Shown here: piece after piece, positions 6,631-12,521 of the stretch
Layout: each line of letters opens with the position of its first letter
Position numbering within the stretch: the first letter of the stretch is position 1
Source: SIG510 sp045540975
Lineage (GTDB): Bacteria; Bacillota; Clostridia; Oscillospirales; JAAYXM01
Assembly (NCBI GenBank): GCA_045540975.1
Contig: JAZQIE010000159.1
Coordinates: 1 to 12,521, forward strand
DNA: 12,521 nt
Direction: 5' to 3'
Program-made: the position numbers and the translations under genes
The notes under the pieces: model-generated
Told to the model about the DNA's origin: nothing
What the model saw: the letters and a program-made list of their open reading frames with translations, nothing else
Databases searched by the model: none

Positions 6631-6790
6631 GAGTGAAATTCACTCCGTGAGGGAAATTCCTGCGGAGTTAAATTCGCGTTGCGAGCGAAATTCACTTCGT
6701 GAGATTATCTGCGGAGCAATTTAGCTGCGGCAAAGCCGCAATTTCGCTTGCCGAAGGCAAATTTCACTGCACCATCGGTGCAATTTCACT
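6631..6790. repeat. Array of short trinucleotide-loop hairpins linked by AATTTC
   Basis: Directly after the preceding stop codon lies a run of short inverted repeats with 3-base loops: TCAC-TCC-GTGA (6640-6650), TCGC-GTT-GCGA (6674-6684), TCAC-TTC-GTGA (6692-6702), TGCGGC-AAA-GCCGCA (6726-6740), TTGCC-GAA-GGCAA (6748-6760) and TGCACC-ATC-GGTGCA (6768-6782). They are joined by AAATTC or AATTTC linkers that recur about every 14-23 bases (starting near 6636, 6654, 6670, 6688, 6718, 6740, 6759 and 6782). The arms differ from unit to unit but always pair, so the structure rather than the sequence is what repeats. The part at 6703-6725 is degenerate. I see no gene here. It would be transcribed as the 3' region of the upstream gene. 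Confidence 0.75.
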
Positions 6791-6811
6791 CAATTCTCAA
6801 CCGTCAATTAC

Positions 6812-6850
6812 GCCAAAGCCCCCGTGCGGAAGCCGCACGGGGGTTTTGGC
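6812..6850 (+). terminator. Strong intrinsic terminator after the helical-protein gene
   Basis: An 18-bp stem (one G-U pair) with a 3-base loop, built around GCCCCCGTGCGG and CCGCACGGGGG and closed by TTTTGG on the plus strand. The T-run lies within the stem, and the flanks are self-complementary, so it may work in both directions and back up the adjacent terminator for the SLH gene. Confidence 0.75.
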
Positions 6851-6883
6851 ATAAAACAAGGCCCGGCAAAATGCCGGGCCTTG
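6851..6883 (-). terminator. Intrinsic terminator of the SLH-protein gene
   Basis: On the minus strand a 12-bp perfect stem (CAAGGCCCGGCA with TGCCGGGCCTTG, 6857-6883) with a 3-base loop is followed by TTTTAT. It lies about 45 bases beyond the stop codon of the SLH gene, as expected for its own terminator. Confidence 0.85.
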
Positions 6884-6928
6884 CAATGGTTTAGTTGGTA
6901 AACCTAATCCGTTGTAGGAAGTCGGGGT

Positions 6929-9844
6929 TTAGCCGATCATGCCGTACAGGGAGAAGATCTGATCAACCTGACCGGTGGTGGAGATACGGATGACAGCGTT
7001 GTAGTCAGTTGCTGCAACTTCGTCATACTTGGAGATCTCTTCAACCTGGTCGCCGTCTGCTGCATCGTCAACGATAGCAACTGCTTCGTAACGATATTCG
7101 TCGATCGGCAGGGTCACGATGTTGGAGGTATCGATGGAGCCGGTACCGTCATCGAGAGCGGTCTTGCCGTACGGGACGAAGGAGATACGGGTCTTGGTCA
7201 GGTCGGTAACGGTTGCACGGAAGTAACCGGTCTTGTCAGCAGCGTCAGCGCTTGCTGCATTGTAGGTGCGCTTCTGATGTGCAAGGTTGCCGAGGTTGTC
7301 AACGTCGATAGCGGTGAATTCTTCGCCGTTGTGTGCATAGTTCGCGATGGAACCGATTGCATACGGGTCAGTATCCTTTTCCATCCAGGTGCCTGCGACG
7401 ATGTTGGAGATGTTCTTTGCATCTTCGAATGCGCCGGAGACAACAGCCTTATCCTTCAGGGAGATAAGGGAAACGTTGAGGTAGTTCTTACGGGTATCGC
7501 CGTTGTACAGAACTTCGGAGTTAACGATGTAACCAACAGTATCGGTACGGCCGGAGATAGCCGGGGTGCCGTCGTAACCCATGGTCATAACAGCCATGAG
7601 AACTTCGTCAGTGCTCTTGGAAACCGGCATGATAGCTGCGCCGTTGACCGCACGGGAGAGACCGTCATCATCGAAGACATAAGTTTCGGAAGAGGAAACT
7701 TCGTTCATGTCCATCATGTTGTAGGTCTTGAAGCGGACGTTACGGGAAGTGTTGCTGGTGGTGTAGAGCATGAAGATGGTGGAGTTCTCGTTTGCGTAGT
7801 ACTTCTTGCCGCCTTCTTTGTAGAGAGCTTCGCCAGCGATTTCGTACTGGGAAACCGGGCCGTCAAAGATAACTTCTTCGGTCAGCTCAGCCTTACCGTT
7901 ACGGACATTGTAGGAAACGATGTTACCGAACATGAGGTTGTCTTCGAAGGAAGCGGAGATGTCTTCTTCTTCAGCATCAGCGGTATCGCCGTTGATGAAG
8001 GTGATGTAGTTGACGACGTAGGAAACTTCGGTGCCGTCAGCAAGACCGAGCTTAACAACAGCATCACCGGTCTGCTTGTCAGCAGAGGACTTCAGAACGA
8101 CTGCATAGCCGCTGATGTCGGTGGAGAGAACAACGTCTTCATCGATAGCCATGAGGAGGCTGCCGAATGCAACGTAGGAAGCGCCACGAGCTGCGCCACG
8201 GCCTTCGGTGCCGGAGAAGAACTCAGCCAGAGTGGTAGAGGTCTTGTCAGCAAAGAAGATGTCGGAACCCTTGTAGGTTTCGCCGTTGATGACAGCAGTG
8301 TTCTTGGACCAAGAGGTAGCTGCACCGGAGAGTTCGGTGGTCGGGTAGAGAACAGCCTTGCCGTTTTCTGCCTTAGCGATGACGTAGTCACCCTTCTTCA
8401 GGCCGTCGTAAACAACGATATCGTCGAGGTCGTTGTTGGAGCCGAGAGCCTTGGAAGCGGAGATGGTACCCTTAGCTTCGCTGTAGTTGGTAACCTGACC
8501 AAATGCAACGTTCGGGTTGGAGATGATGTAGGAGATGGTTGCACCGCCGTCAACGGAGATCACGCGGTAGGAGGTAGCAACATCTTCACCCATGTTGGTG
8601 ATGATCTTAGCGTCGACATCTTCGACGAGTTCCATCTTACCAACGAGGTCGCCGTTAGCCTTTGCGGAAACGGTGTAGAACATGTTTTCAGCAACGAATG
8701 CTTCGCCGTTGTATGCGACCTTCTGGTCAACGCGGCCGGTGCCTGCCGGAGCAGAAACGGTGTATTCGCCGTCTTCGGTGGTGAAGACGATTTCCGGCTT
8801 AACATCGCCGTTCTTCTTGGAGGTGCCGTTCGGCAGGATGTCGATGTCGGAAGCAGCGACTTCCCAAACAACGGTCTTAGCGTTGGTCAGGACGTTGCCG
8901 AGGACTTCGTACTGCTTGGTGTTCTTGTCATATGCATAGTAAACATCAACAAGAGTACCGAGGGTTTCGTCTGCGAGGCCAACGTTGATGGTGAGGAGTT
9001 CCCACTCGCCAGCGGTGTTCTCGTAAGCGATGACGGACTTATCTTCGTCGTCGGTAGCCTTCGGAGCCTGGGTGAACTTTTCGCCTTCGTCGTTGGTAGC
9101 GATCGCATAACGCTCGTTAGCAACAACGATACCGGTCTCGTGGAGGAGGCCCATGGTCTTCTCGCCGAGAGTCGGGTTGTCGAGATCCGGATTCAGGACC
9201 TGCTTCTGGGAGCCAGCACCGGTGATCGGGCTGTAGATGTAGGTCGGAGCGAAGATGGTGTTTCTCATCAGCTTTGCAACGAGCTGACGGGAAGCCGGAG
9301 CGGTCGGATCGCCTACCCAGCCATCAAAGATGCCGAGTTCGATTGCCTTAGCAACGGTGTTGCCCTGCCAGTTTGCACCGACGAGACCTTCAGTCTGCGG
9401 ATCGCAGCCGAGGATGACGAGGAGCATCTTTGCAGCTTCAGCAACGGTGACCTTGCCGTTCGGGTTGAACTTGTTGTTGCCAACACCACTGATAACCTTC
9501 TGGTTTGCACAGTAGTTGATGTAGCCCTTTGCCCATGCGATGGAAGAAACGCCTTCAACGTCGGTGAAAGCACTCTTCTGACCGATGAACAGCTGGCCCT
9601 GATCGTCATAACCGTACTTCAGGGTGTAAGCCATTTTCGCGAACTCTGCGCGGGTAACGTCGTTCTCAGGACGGAAGGTGTTGTCTTCGTAGCCCTTGAG
9701 GACGCCGAGTTCAACGAGCATGTTGACATCATCGAGGTAATCAACGCCGATGGAGTCTGCATCGTTGAATGCTGCACCGGCAAACAGTGTCAGGGTCATT
9801 GCGAACACGAGTGCCAATGCAAGAACTTTTTTCAGGTTCTTCAT
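6929..9844 (-). CDS. Secreted SLH-domain protein, probable S-layer or cell-wall surface protein
   Basis: A 971-residue exported protein. Residues 1-25 form a signal peptide: Lys-rich start, hydrophobic core, and a probable cut near AGA-AF. Three S-layer homology units follow: 26-78 with the canonical VTRAEFAKM (63-71), 93-147 with the variant VTVAEAAKM (132-140), and a degenerate third at about 155-200 (SRQLVAKLM). Known of the family: SLH units bind secondary cell-wall polysaccharide, often pyruvylated, and anchor proteins to the wall. The remaining roughly 770 residues are Thr/Val/Asp/Gly-rich with no domain I recognise, and they look like repeated beta-strand material. No sortase signal or transmembrane tail is seen. 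Codon use is strongly restricted compared with the neighbours, and the gene has a consensus promoter, a perfect AAAGGAGG ribosome binding site and its own terminator. High expression is therefore inferred. It is probably a major surface protein rather than an enzyme, but the latter cannot be excluded. Confidence 0.92.
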   Translation of the reverse strand: MKNLKKVLALALVFAMTLTLFAGAAFNDADSIGVDYLDDVNMLVELGVLKGYEDNTFRPENDVTRAEFAKMAYTLKYGYDDQGQLFIGQKSAFTDVEGVSSIAWAKGYINYCANQKVISGVGNNKFNPNGKVTVAEAAKMLLVILGCDPQTEGLVGANWQGNTVAKAIELGIFDGWVGDPTAPASRQLVAKLMRNTIFAPTYIYSPITGAGSQKQVLNPDLDNPTLGEKTMGLLHETGIVVANERYAIATNDEGEKFTQAPKATDDEDKSVIAYENTAGEWELLTINVGLADETLGTLVDVYYAYDKNTKQYEVLGNVLTNAKTVVWEVAASDIDILPNGTSKKNGDVKPEIVFTTEDGEYTVSAPAGTGRVDQKVAYNGEAFVAENMFYTVSAKANGDLVGKMELVEDVDAKIITNMGEDVATSYRVISVDGGATISYIISNPNVAFGQVTNYSEAKGTISASKALGSNNDLDDIVVYDGLKKGDYVIAKAENGKAVLYPTTELSGAATSWSKNTAVINGETYKGSDIFFADKTSTTLAEFFSGTEGRGAARGASYVAFGSLLMAIDEDVVLSTDISGYAVVLKSSADKQTGDAVVKLGLADGTEVSYVVNYITFINGDTADAEEEDISASFEDNLMFGNIVSYNVRNGKAELTEEVIFDGPVSQYEIAGEALYKEGGKKYYANENSTIFMLYTTSNTSRNVRFKTYNMMDMNEVSSSETYVFDDDGLSRAVNGAAIMPVSKSTDEVLMAVMTMGYDGTPAISGRTDTVGYIVNSEVLYNGDTRKNYLNVSLISLKDKAVVSGAFEDAKNISNIVAGTWMEKDTDPYAIGSIANYAHNGEEFTAIDVDNLGNLAHQKRTYNAASADAADKTGYFRATVTDLTKTRISFVPYGKTALDDGTGSIDTSNIVTLPIDEYRYEAVAIVDDAADGDQVEEISKYDEVAATDYNAVIRISTTGQVDQIFSLYGMIG

Positions 9845-9871
9845 AGTGAGAATCCTCCTTTAAATTTTTGA

Positions 9872-9887
9872 CGTATGGGAACATACG
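9872..9887 (-). promoter_or_regulatory. Leader hairpin upstream of the SLH gene
   Basis: In the roughly 50-base leader of the SLH mRNA the minus strand contains CGTATG-TTCC-CATACG, a 6-bp stem with a 4-base loop, close to the predicted 5' end. The ribosome binding site AAAGGAGG lies downstream of it and is left free. A 5' stem of this kind commonly protects abundant mRNAs from decay; that role is inferred. Confidence 0.45.
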
Positions 9888-9902
9888 CCTTTTACGTGTA
9901 TC

Positions 9903-9931
9903 ATCATACTCCATAGAAAATGAATCGTCAA
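9903..9931 (-). promoter_or_regulatory. Sigma-A promoter of the SLH gene
   Basis: On the minus strand TTGACG (9926-9931) is followed after 17 bases by TATGAT (9903-9908), each one base off consensus. The start of transcription would be near 9896. This fits independent, strong expression of the SLH gene. The flanking intergenic DNA (9932-9995) shows no clear terminator for the gene upstream, so some read-through into this unit is possible. Confidence 0.75.
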
Positions 9932-9995
9932 TAGGTTTTTTGCGGTTGTAATATAGCTGTAACATTGGTGATGTTTTTATGTCACATAACGAAAT

Positions 9996-10526
9996 TTAAT
10001 CGACAAACTTTTCCGCAAATACGTTGATAATCCCGAGGAGGAACGCGCTCGAGCCAAGCTTGTAGAGGATGAGATGCTCGGCGCAGGCGTAGGTATATGT
10101 ATCTTTGACCGCCTTGCCCCACATGAGCCACTTGCCAAGCCCCGTCATATCCGCGGTGTAGGATGCAACACGCTCCCCCACCGCACCGAAGAAGGTGCCG
10201 CCGACCGCAATCAGCATTGCGAGGGTGAGAAGGAGCAAGAGGAAGGTGGTGTGACGGATGGGACTTTTTTCAAAGTCGTGCGGACCGCATATCTTTTGGA
10301 TGAGCTTATGCCCCACCCTCCAGATGGCGGTGACGAGAAACAGCGCAAACAGCACGGTGAGACCGAGGTCCAAAAGCTCGCCTATAAATTCGATGATATC
10401 CACCAAAAACGGCACCTTGCCGAGCAGCGCATACACGAGCGAGAGCAAGATGTCAAAGATACACATGGCGAGAAGGGATACCGCACTGACCAAAAGTGCT
10501 ACGGGATAGGAAATAAGTTTTTTCAC
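9996..10526 (-). CDS. Small integral membrane protein of unknown function
   Basis: A 176-residue hydrophobic protein with probable membrane segments at about 8-35, 51-69 and 93-115 and a weaker one at 152-170. A short Lys/His-rich cytoplasmic-type loop (about 70-92, IWRVGHKLIQKICGPHDFEK) separates the second and third. No signal peptide cut, catalytic motif or known transporter signature is visible, and I do not recognise the family. The start is GTG 10526 with AGAGGTG 7 bases upstream. It is transcribed divergently from prfB and upstream of the SLH gene on the same strand, which gives no strong functional clue. Confidence 0.8.
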   Translation of the reverse strand: MKKLISYPVALLVSAVSLLAMCIFDILLSLVYALLGKVPFLVDIIEFIGELLDLGLTVLFALFLVTAIWRVGHKLIQKICGPHDFEKSPIRHTTFLLLLLTLAMLIAVGGTFFGAVGERVASYTADMTGLGKWLMWGKAVKDTYTYACAEHLILYKLGSSAFLLGIINVFAEKFVD

Positions 10527-10547
10527 GAAAAATCACCTCTGTATGAT

Positions 10548-10577
10548 ATAGTAGCATTCCGCACCGCAAATACGCAA
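10548..10577 (-). promoter_or_regulatory. Possible promoter of the membrane-protein gene
   Basis: On the minus strand TTGCGT (10572-10577) is followed after 18 bases by TACTAT (10548-10553). The leader would be only about 15 bases, with the ribosome binding site at its start. It lies close to the prfB promoter, which points the other way. Confidence 0.4.
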
Positions 10578-10586
10578 GAGAAATCT

Positions 10587-10615
10587 TTGACAGAACGCGC
10601 AATTTTCGTTATACT
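10587..10615 (+). promoter_or_regulatory. Consensus sigma-A promoter of prfB
   Basis: TTGACA (10587-10592), a 17-base spacer and TATACT (10610-10615): a perfect -35, one mismatch in the -10. Transcription would start near 10622, which makes the TTG at 10625 an unlikely start codon and leaves about 24 bases before the ATG at 10646. Confidence 0.85.
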
Positions 10616-10645
10616 ATATTTATATTGAAAAACACGGAGGCAACT

Positions 10646-11761
10646 ATGATTGAATTTGATGAATATCGCCTGACGCTCAGCGGTATGGCAGAGCCGCTCC
10701 GCGAGCTTGCCGCCGCGCTTGATATTGCGGGTGCGGCCGAAGAGGTCGCGCGCTTGGAGGCGGAAAGCGCGGAGGACGGATTCTGGAACGACTTGGAAAA
10801 CTCCCAGAAGGTGCTGCAGAGAATCAAGCAGCTCAAAGATAAAATCGAAAAGTACAACACGCTTGCATCGGGCGTTGAGGATGCGCTCACCTTAATTGAG
10901 CTTGCCGAAGACGAGGGGGATGCCTCGCTTGCACCCGAAGTGGGCGCGGCGGTGAAGACTTTGACCGCGGATTTGGAGGCGCAGCGCCTTGCAACCCTGC
11001 TCTCGGGCGAGTATGACGCAAACAACGCGATTATGAGTTTCCAGGCGGGTGCGGGCGGCACCGAAGCGCAGGATTGGACCGAGATGCTCTACCGTATGTA
11101 TACCCATTGGGCGGAGCGGCACGGCTTTTCCTATAAAATCCTCGACTATATCGACGGCGAAGAAGCGGGCGTGAAGAGTGCGAGCATTTTAATCACGGGC
11201 GAGAACGCCTACGGCTACTTGAAGGGCGAGATGGGGGTGCACCGTTTGGTGCGCGTGTCCCCGTTTGACTCCTCGGGCCGCCGTCACACCTCGTTTGCCG
11301 CGGTGGAGGTCCTGCCCGAAATCAATGAGGAGATCGAGGTTGAGATTCGCACAGAGGATTTGCGCGTGGACACCTACCGTGCTTCGGGCGCGGGCGGTCA
11401 GCACGTCAACAAGACCGACTCTGCGGTCCGTATCACCCATATCCCGACCGGCATCGTGGTCGCGTGTCAGAACGAACGCAGCCAGCACCAAAACCGCGAG
11501 GTTGCGATGCGGATGCTCAAATCCAAACTCATTGAAATCAAAGAACGCGAAAATTACGAGCGCATTGAGGACATCAAGGGGGAACAGCGCCTCATCGAAT
11601 GGGGCAGTCAGATTCGCTCCTATGTGTTCATGCCGTACACCTTGGTCAAAGACACCCGTACCGGCTTTGAAAACGGAAACGTGGGCGCGGTGATGGACGG
11701 CGATTTGGACGGCTTTATCAACGCGTACCTCAAAATGAAGGCTTTGGAAAAGAATAACTAA
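10646..11761 (+). CDS. prfB: Peptide chain release factor 2, without programmed frameshift
   Basis: Release factor 2 reads UGA and UAA stop codons on the ribosome and triggers release of the finished protein. The 371 residues contain the stop-codon-reading tripeptide SPF (205-207), diagnostic of RF2 against the PxT of RF1, and the peptidyl-transferase motif GGQ (250-252) within RASGAGGQHVNKTDSAVRIT. Residue 246 is Ala. The N-terminal helical domain with DGFWND (44-49) is typical. The start is ATG 10646, with GGAGG 5 bases upstream. Many prfB genes, including those of E. coli and B. subtilis, need a +1 frameshift at an in-frame UGA near codon 26 that tunes RF2 level. Here one uninterrupted frame runs from the ATG, with CTT-GAT at codons 25-26, so that control is absent. 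The gene stands alone, with its own promoter and terminator. Confidence 0.97.
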   Translation: MIEFDEYRLTLSGMAEPLRELAAALDIAGAAEEVARLEAESAEDGFWNDLENSQKVLQRIKQLKDKIEKYNTLASGVEDALTLIELAEDEGDASLAPEVGAAVKTLTADLEAQRLATLLSGEYDANNAIMSFQAGAGGTEAQDWTEMLYRMYTHWAERHGFSYKILDYIDGEEAGVKSASILITGENAYGYLKGEMGVHRLVRVSPFDSSGRRHTSFAAVEVLPEINEEIEVEIRTEDLRVDTYRASGAGGQHVNKTDSAVRITHIPTGIVVACQNERSQHQNREVAMRMLKSKLIEIKERENYERIEDIKGEQRLIEWGSQIRSYVFMPYTLVKDTRTGFENGNVGAVMDGDLDGFINAYLKMKALEKNN

Positions 11762-11768
11762 ACGAAAT

Positions 11769-11802
11769 TCGGCTCACTCAAATGAGTGAGCCGAGTTTTT
11801 TT
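11769..11802 (+). terminator. Intrinsic terminator of prfB
   Basis: An inverted repeat of about 11-12 bp (TCGGCTCACTCA paired with TGAGTGAGCCGA, 11769-11794) is followed by G and seven T. It lies 8 bases after the prfB stop. The T-run overlaps the stop codon of the convergent SPFH gene, and the hairpin may also serve that gene in the other direction, where the tail (TTTCGTTT) is weaker. Confidence 0.9.
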
Positions 11803-12521
11803 AATCACAGCACGGGTCTGCTTTTTCTTCCGGGACGGGGTCTTCCGCCTCCGGAGTGACATCACCGAGTCCCGTGGTTTCGGAGAAGAGGACGTTTGCC
11901 TTGGTGGCACTCACCGCATCGGTCGGGACGATGATTTTGGATGCTCTGCCGTTTGACATGGCGACCAGTGCCTCATATTTCTTGAGTTCGAGCACCGCAC
12001 CGTCCGCACCCGCTTCTTTGAGTGCGCGCAGACCGTCCGCCTCCGCCTTCTTTGCGAGGTAGATGGCGCGTGCTTCACCCTCGGCGCGCGCGATTCGTGC
12101 ATCGCGTTCACCCTCTGCCGCGAGAATCATCGCCTGCTTGTCACCCTCTGCGCGGGTGATGGCGGCGTCCTTATGCCCCTCTGCTTGAAGCAGGGTTTCG
12201 CGGCGGTCACGCTCCGCCTTCATCTGCTTTTCCATCGCGTTCTGAATCGCGGCGGGCGGAATGATGTTTTTGAGTTCGACACGGCTGACCTTGATGCCCC
12301 ACTGGTCGGTCGCTTCGTCGAGGATTGCGGTCATCTTGCCGTTGATGGTGTCACGCGAGGTTAAAGTTGCATCCAACTCCAGCTCACCGACCAAGTTACG
12401 CAGGGTGGTGGCGGTCAGGTTTTCCAGCGCGGAGATGGGGTTTACCGCACCGTAAGCGTACAGCTTTGCATCGTAGATACGGAAGAACACCACCGTGTCA
12501 ATCTGCATGGTGACGTTGTCC
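11801..12521 (-). CDS. SPFH / band 7 (stomatin-like) protein, 5' end off window
   Basis: The frame is open to the right edge, so the N-terminus, including any membrane anchor, is missing; about 239 residues are visible. An ATG at 12508 is internal, because the preceding codons (Asp-Asn-Val-Thr) continue the conserved DNVTMQIDTVVFFRI stretch of the SPFH domain. The rest of that domain (LTATTLRNLVGELELD, then QWGIKVSRVELKNI) is intact. A helical region with four successive 11-residue AEG units follows, then a tail ending in PCCD. Known of the family: SPFH proteins form ring- or cage-like oligomers in membranes and organise membrane proteins or proteases. The partner cannot be seen, since the upstream gene (often an NfeD protein) is outside the window. 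It converges on prfB. Confidence 0.93.
   Translation of the reverse strand, partial: DNVTMQIDTVVFFRIYDAKLYAYGAVNPISALENLTATTLRNLVGELELDATLTSRDTINGKMTAILDEATDQWGIKVSRVELKNIIPPAAIQNAMEKQMKAERDRRETLLQAEGHKDAAITRAEGDKQAMILAAEGERDARIARAEGEARAIYLAKKAEADGLRALKEAGADGAVLELKKYEALVAMSNGRASKIIVPTDAVSATKANVLFSETTGLGDVTPEAEDPVPEEKADPCCD

Noticed and set aside
6631..6790. CRISPR array
   Set aside because: The units are palindromes with differing arms only about 18 bp apart. There is no constant repeat of 20 bp or more, no unique spacers, and no cas gene nearby.
7277..9871. Open frame of 864 codons on the plus strand, opposite the SLH gene
   Set aside because: It is the exact antisense of a gene with a signal peptide, SLH motifs, promoter and terminator. 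The product is a low-complexity Val/Asp/Gly/Ser-rich shadow produced by the SLH gene's restricted codon use, and no ribosome binding site or promoter supports it.
10625..10645. Upstream TTG start for prfB
   Set aside because: It lies about three bases after the predicted transcription start and before the ribosome binding site GGAGG. ATG 10646 is well placed and gives E. coli-like residue numbering.

Overview
The window looks like a chromosomal segment from a low-to-moderate GC Gram-positive bacterium, probably in Clostridia (an Oscillospirales-like gut lineage is my guess). Four things point that way: strong AGGAGG-type ribosome binding sites throughout, the lepA-hemW pairing, a UPF0237 ACT gene next to a UPF0210 gene, and a secreted protein with S-layer homology (SLH) domains. 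Most genes are core housekeeping genes. I do not see a phage, transposon, CRISPR array, rRNA or tRNA.

Layout from left to right. (1) An AT-rich left edge carries the start of a minus-strand XRE/HTH regulator with a membrane segment; its 3' end lies outside the window. (2) A gene-free stretch from 349 to 954 has an AT-rich part and then a dense cluster of hairpins bounded by two identical 46-bp direct repeats. (3) A tight minus-strand operon reads lepA, hemW, ACT-domain gene, UPF0210 gene, tadA (6048 down to 955). It has a convincing sigma-A promoter upstream of lepA and gaps or overlaps of only a few bases. (4) A divergent plus-strand gene encodes a small helical protein of unknown function. 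It is followed by an array of short trinucleotide-loop hairpins and a strong terminator. (5) A long minus-strand gene encodes a 971-residue SLH protein with a signal peptide, its own consensus promoter, a leader hairpin and a terminator. (6) A small membrane protein (minus) is divergent from prfB (plus). prfB has a perfect TTGACA-17-TATACT promoter and a strong terminator. (7) The right edge holds the 3' part of a minus-strand SPFH/band 7 (stomatin-like) gene.

How they work together: the lepA operon combines translation quality (LepA/EF4, TadA wobble-inosine formation) with heme handling (HemW) and a conserved but functionally unassigned ACT/UPF0210 pair. prfB (release factor 2) also belongs to translation. 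The SLH and SPFH proteins and the small membrane protein are envelope components.

The points most worth a second look are non-coding or architectural. One is the hairpin cluster bounded by 46-bp repeats. Another is the array of roughly 18-bp hairpin units linked by AATTTC. The third is a prfB that lacks the usual programmed frameshift but keeps CTT-GAT at codons 25-26, exactly where the shift site would lie. I see no clear new defence or biosynthetic system here.
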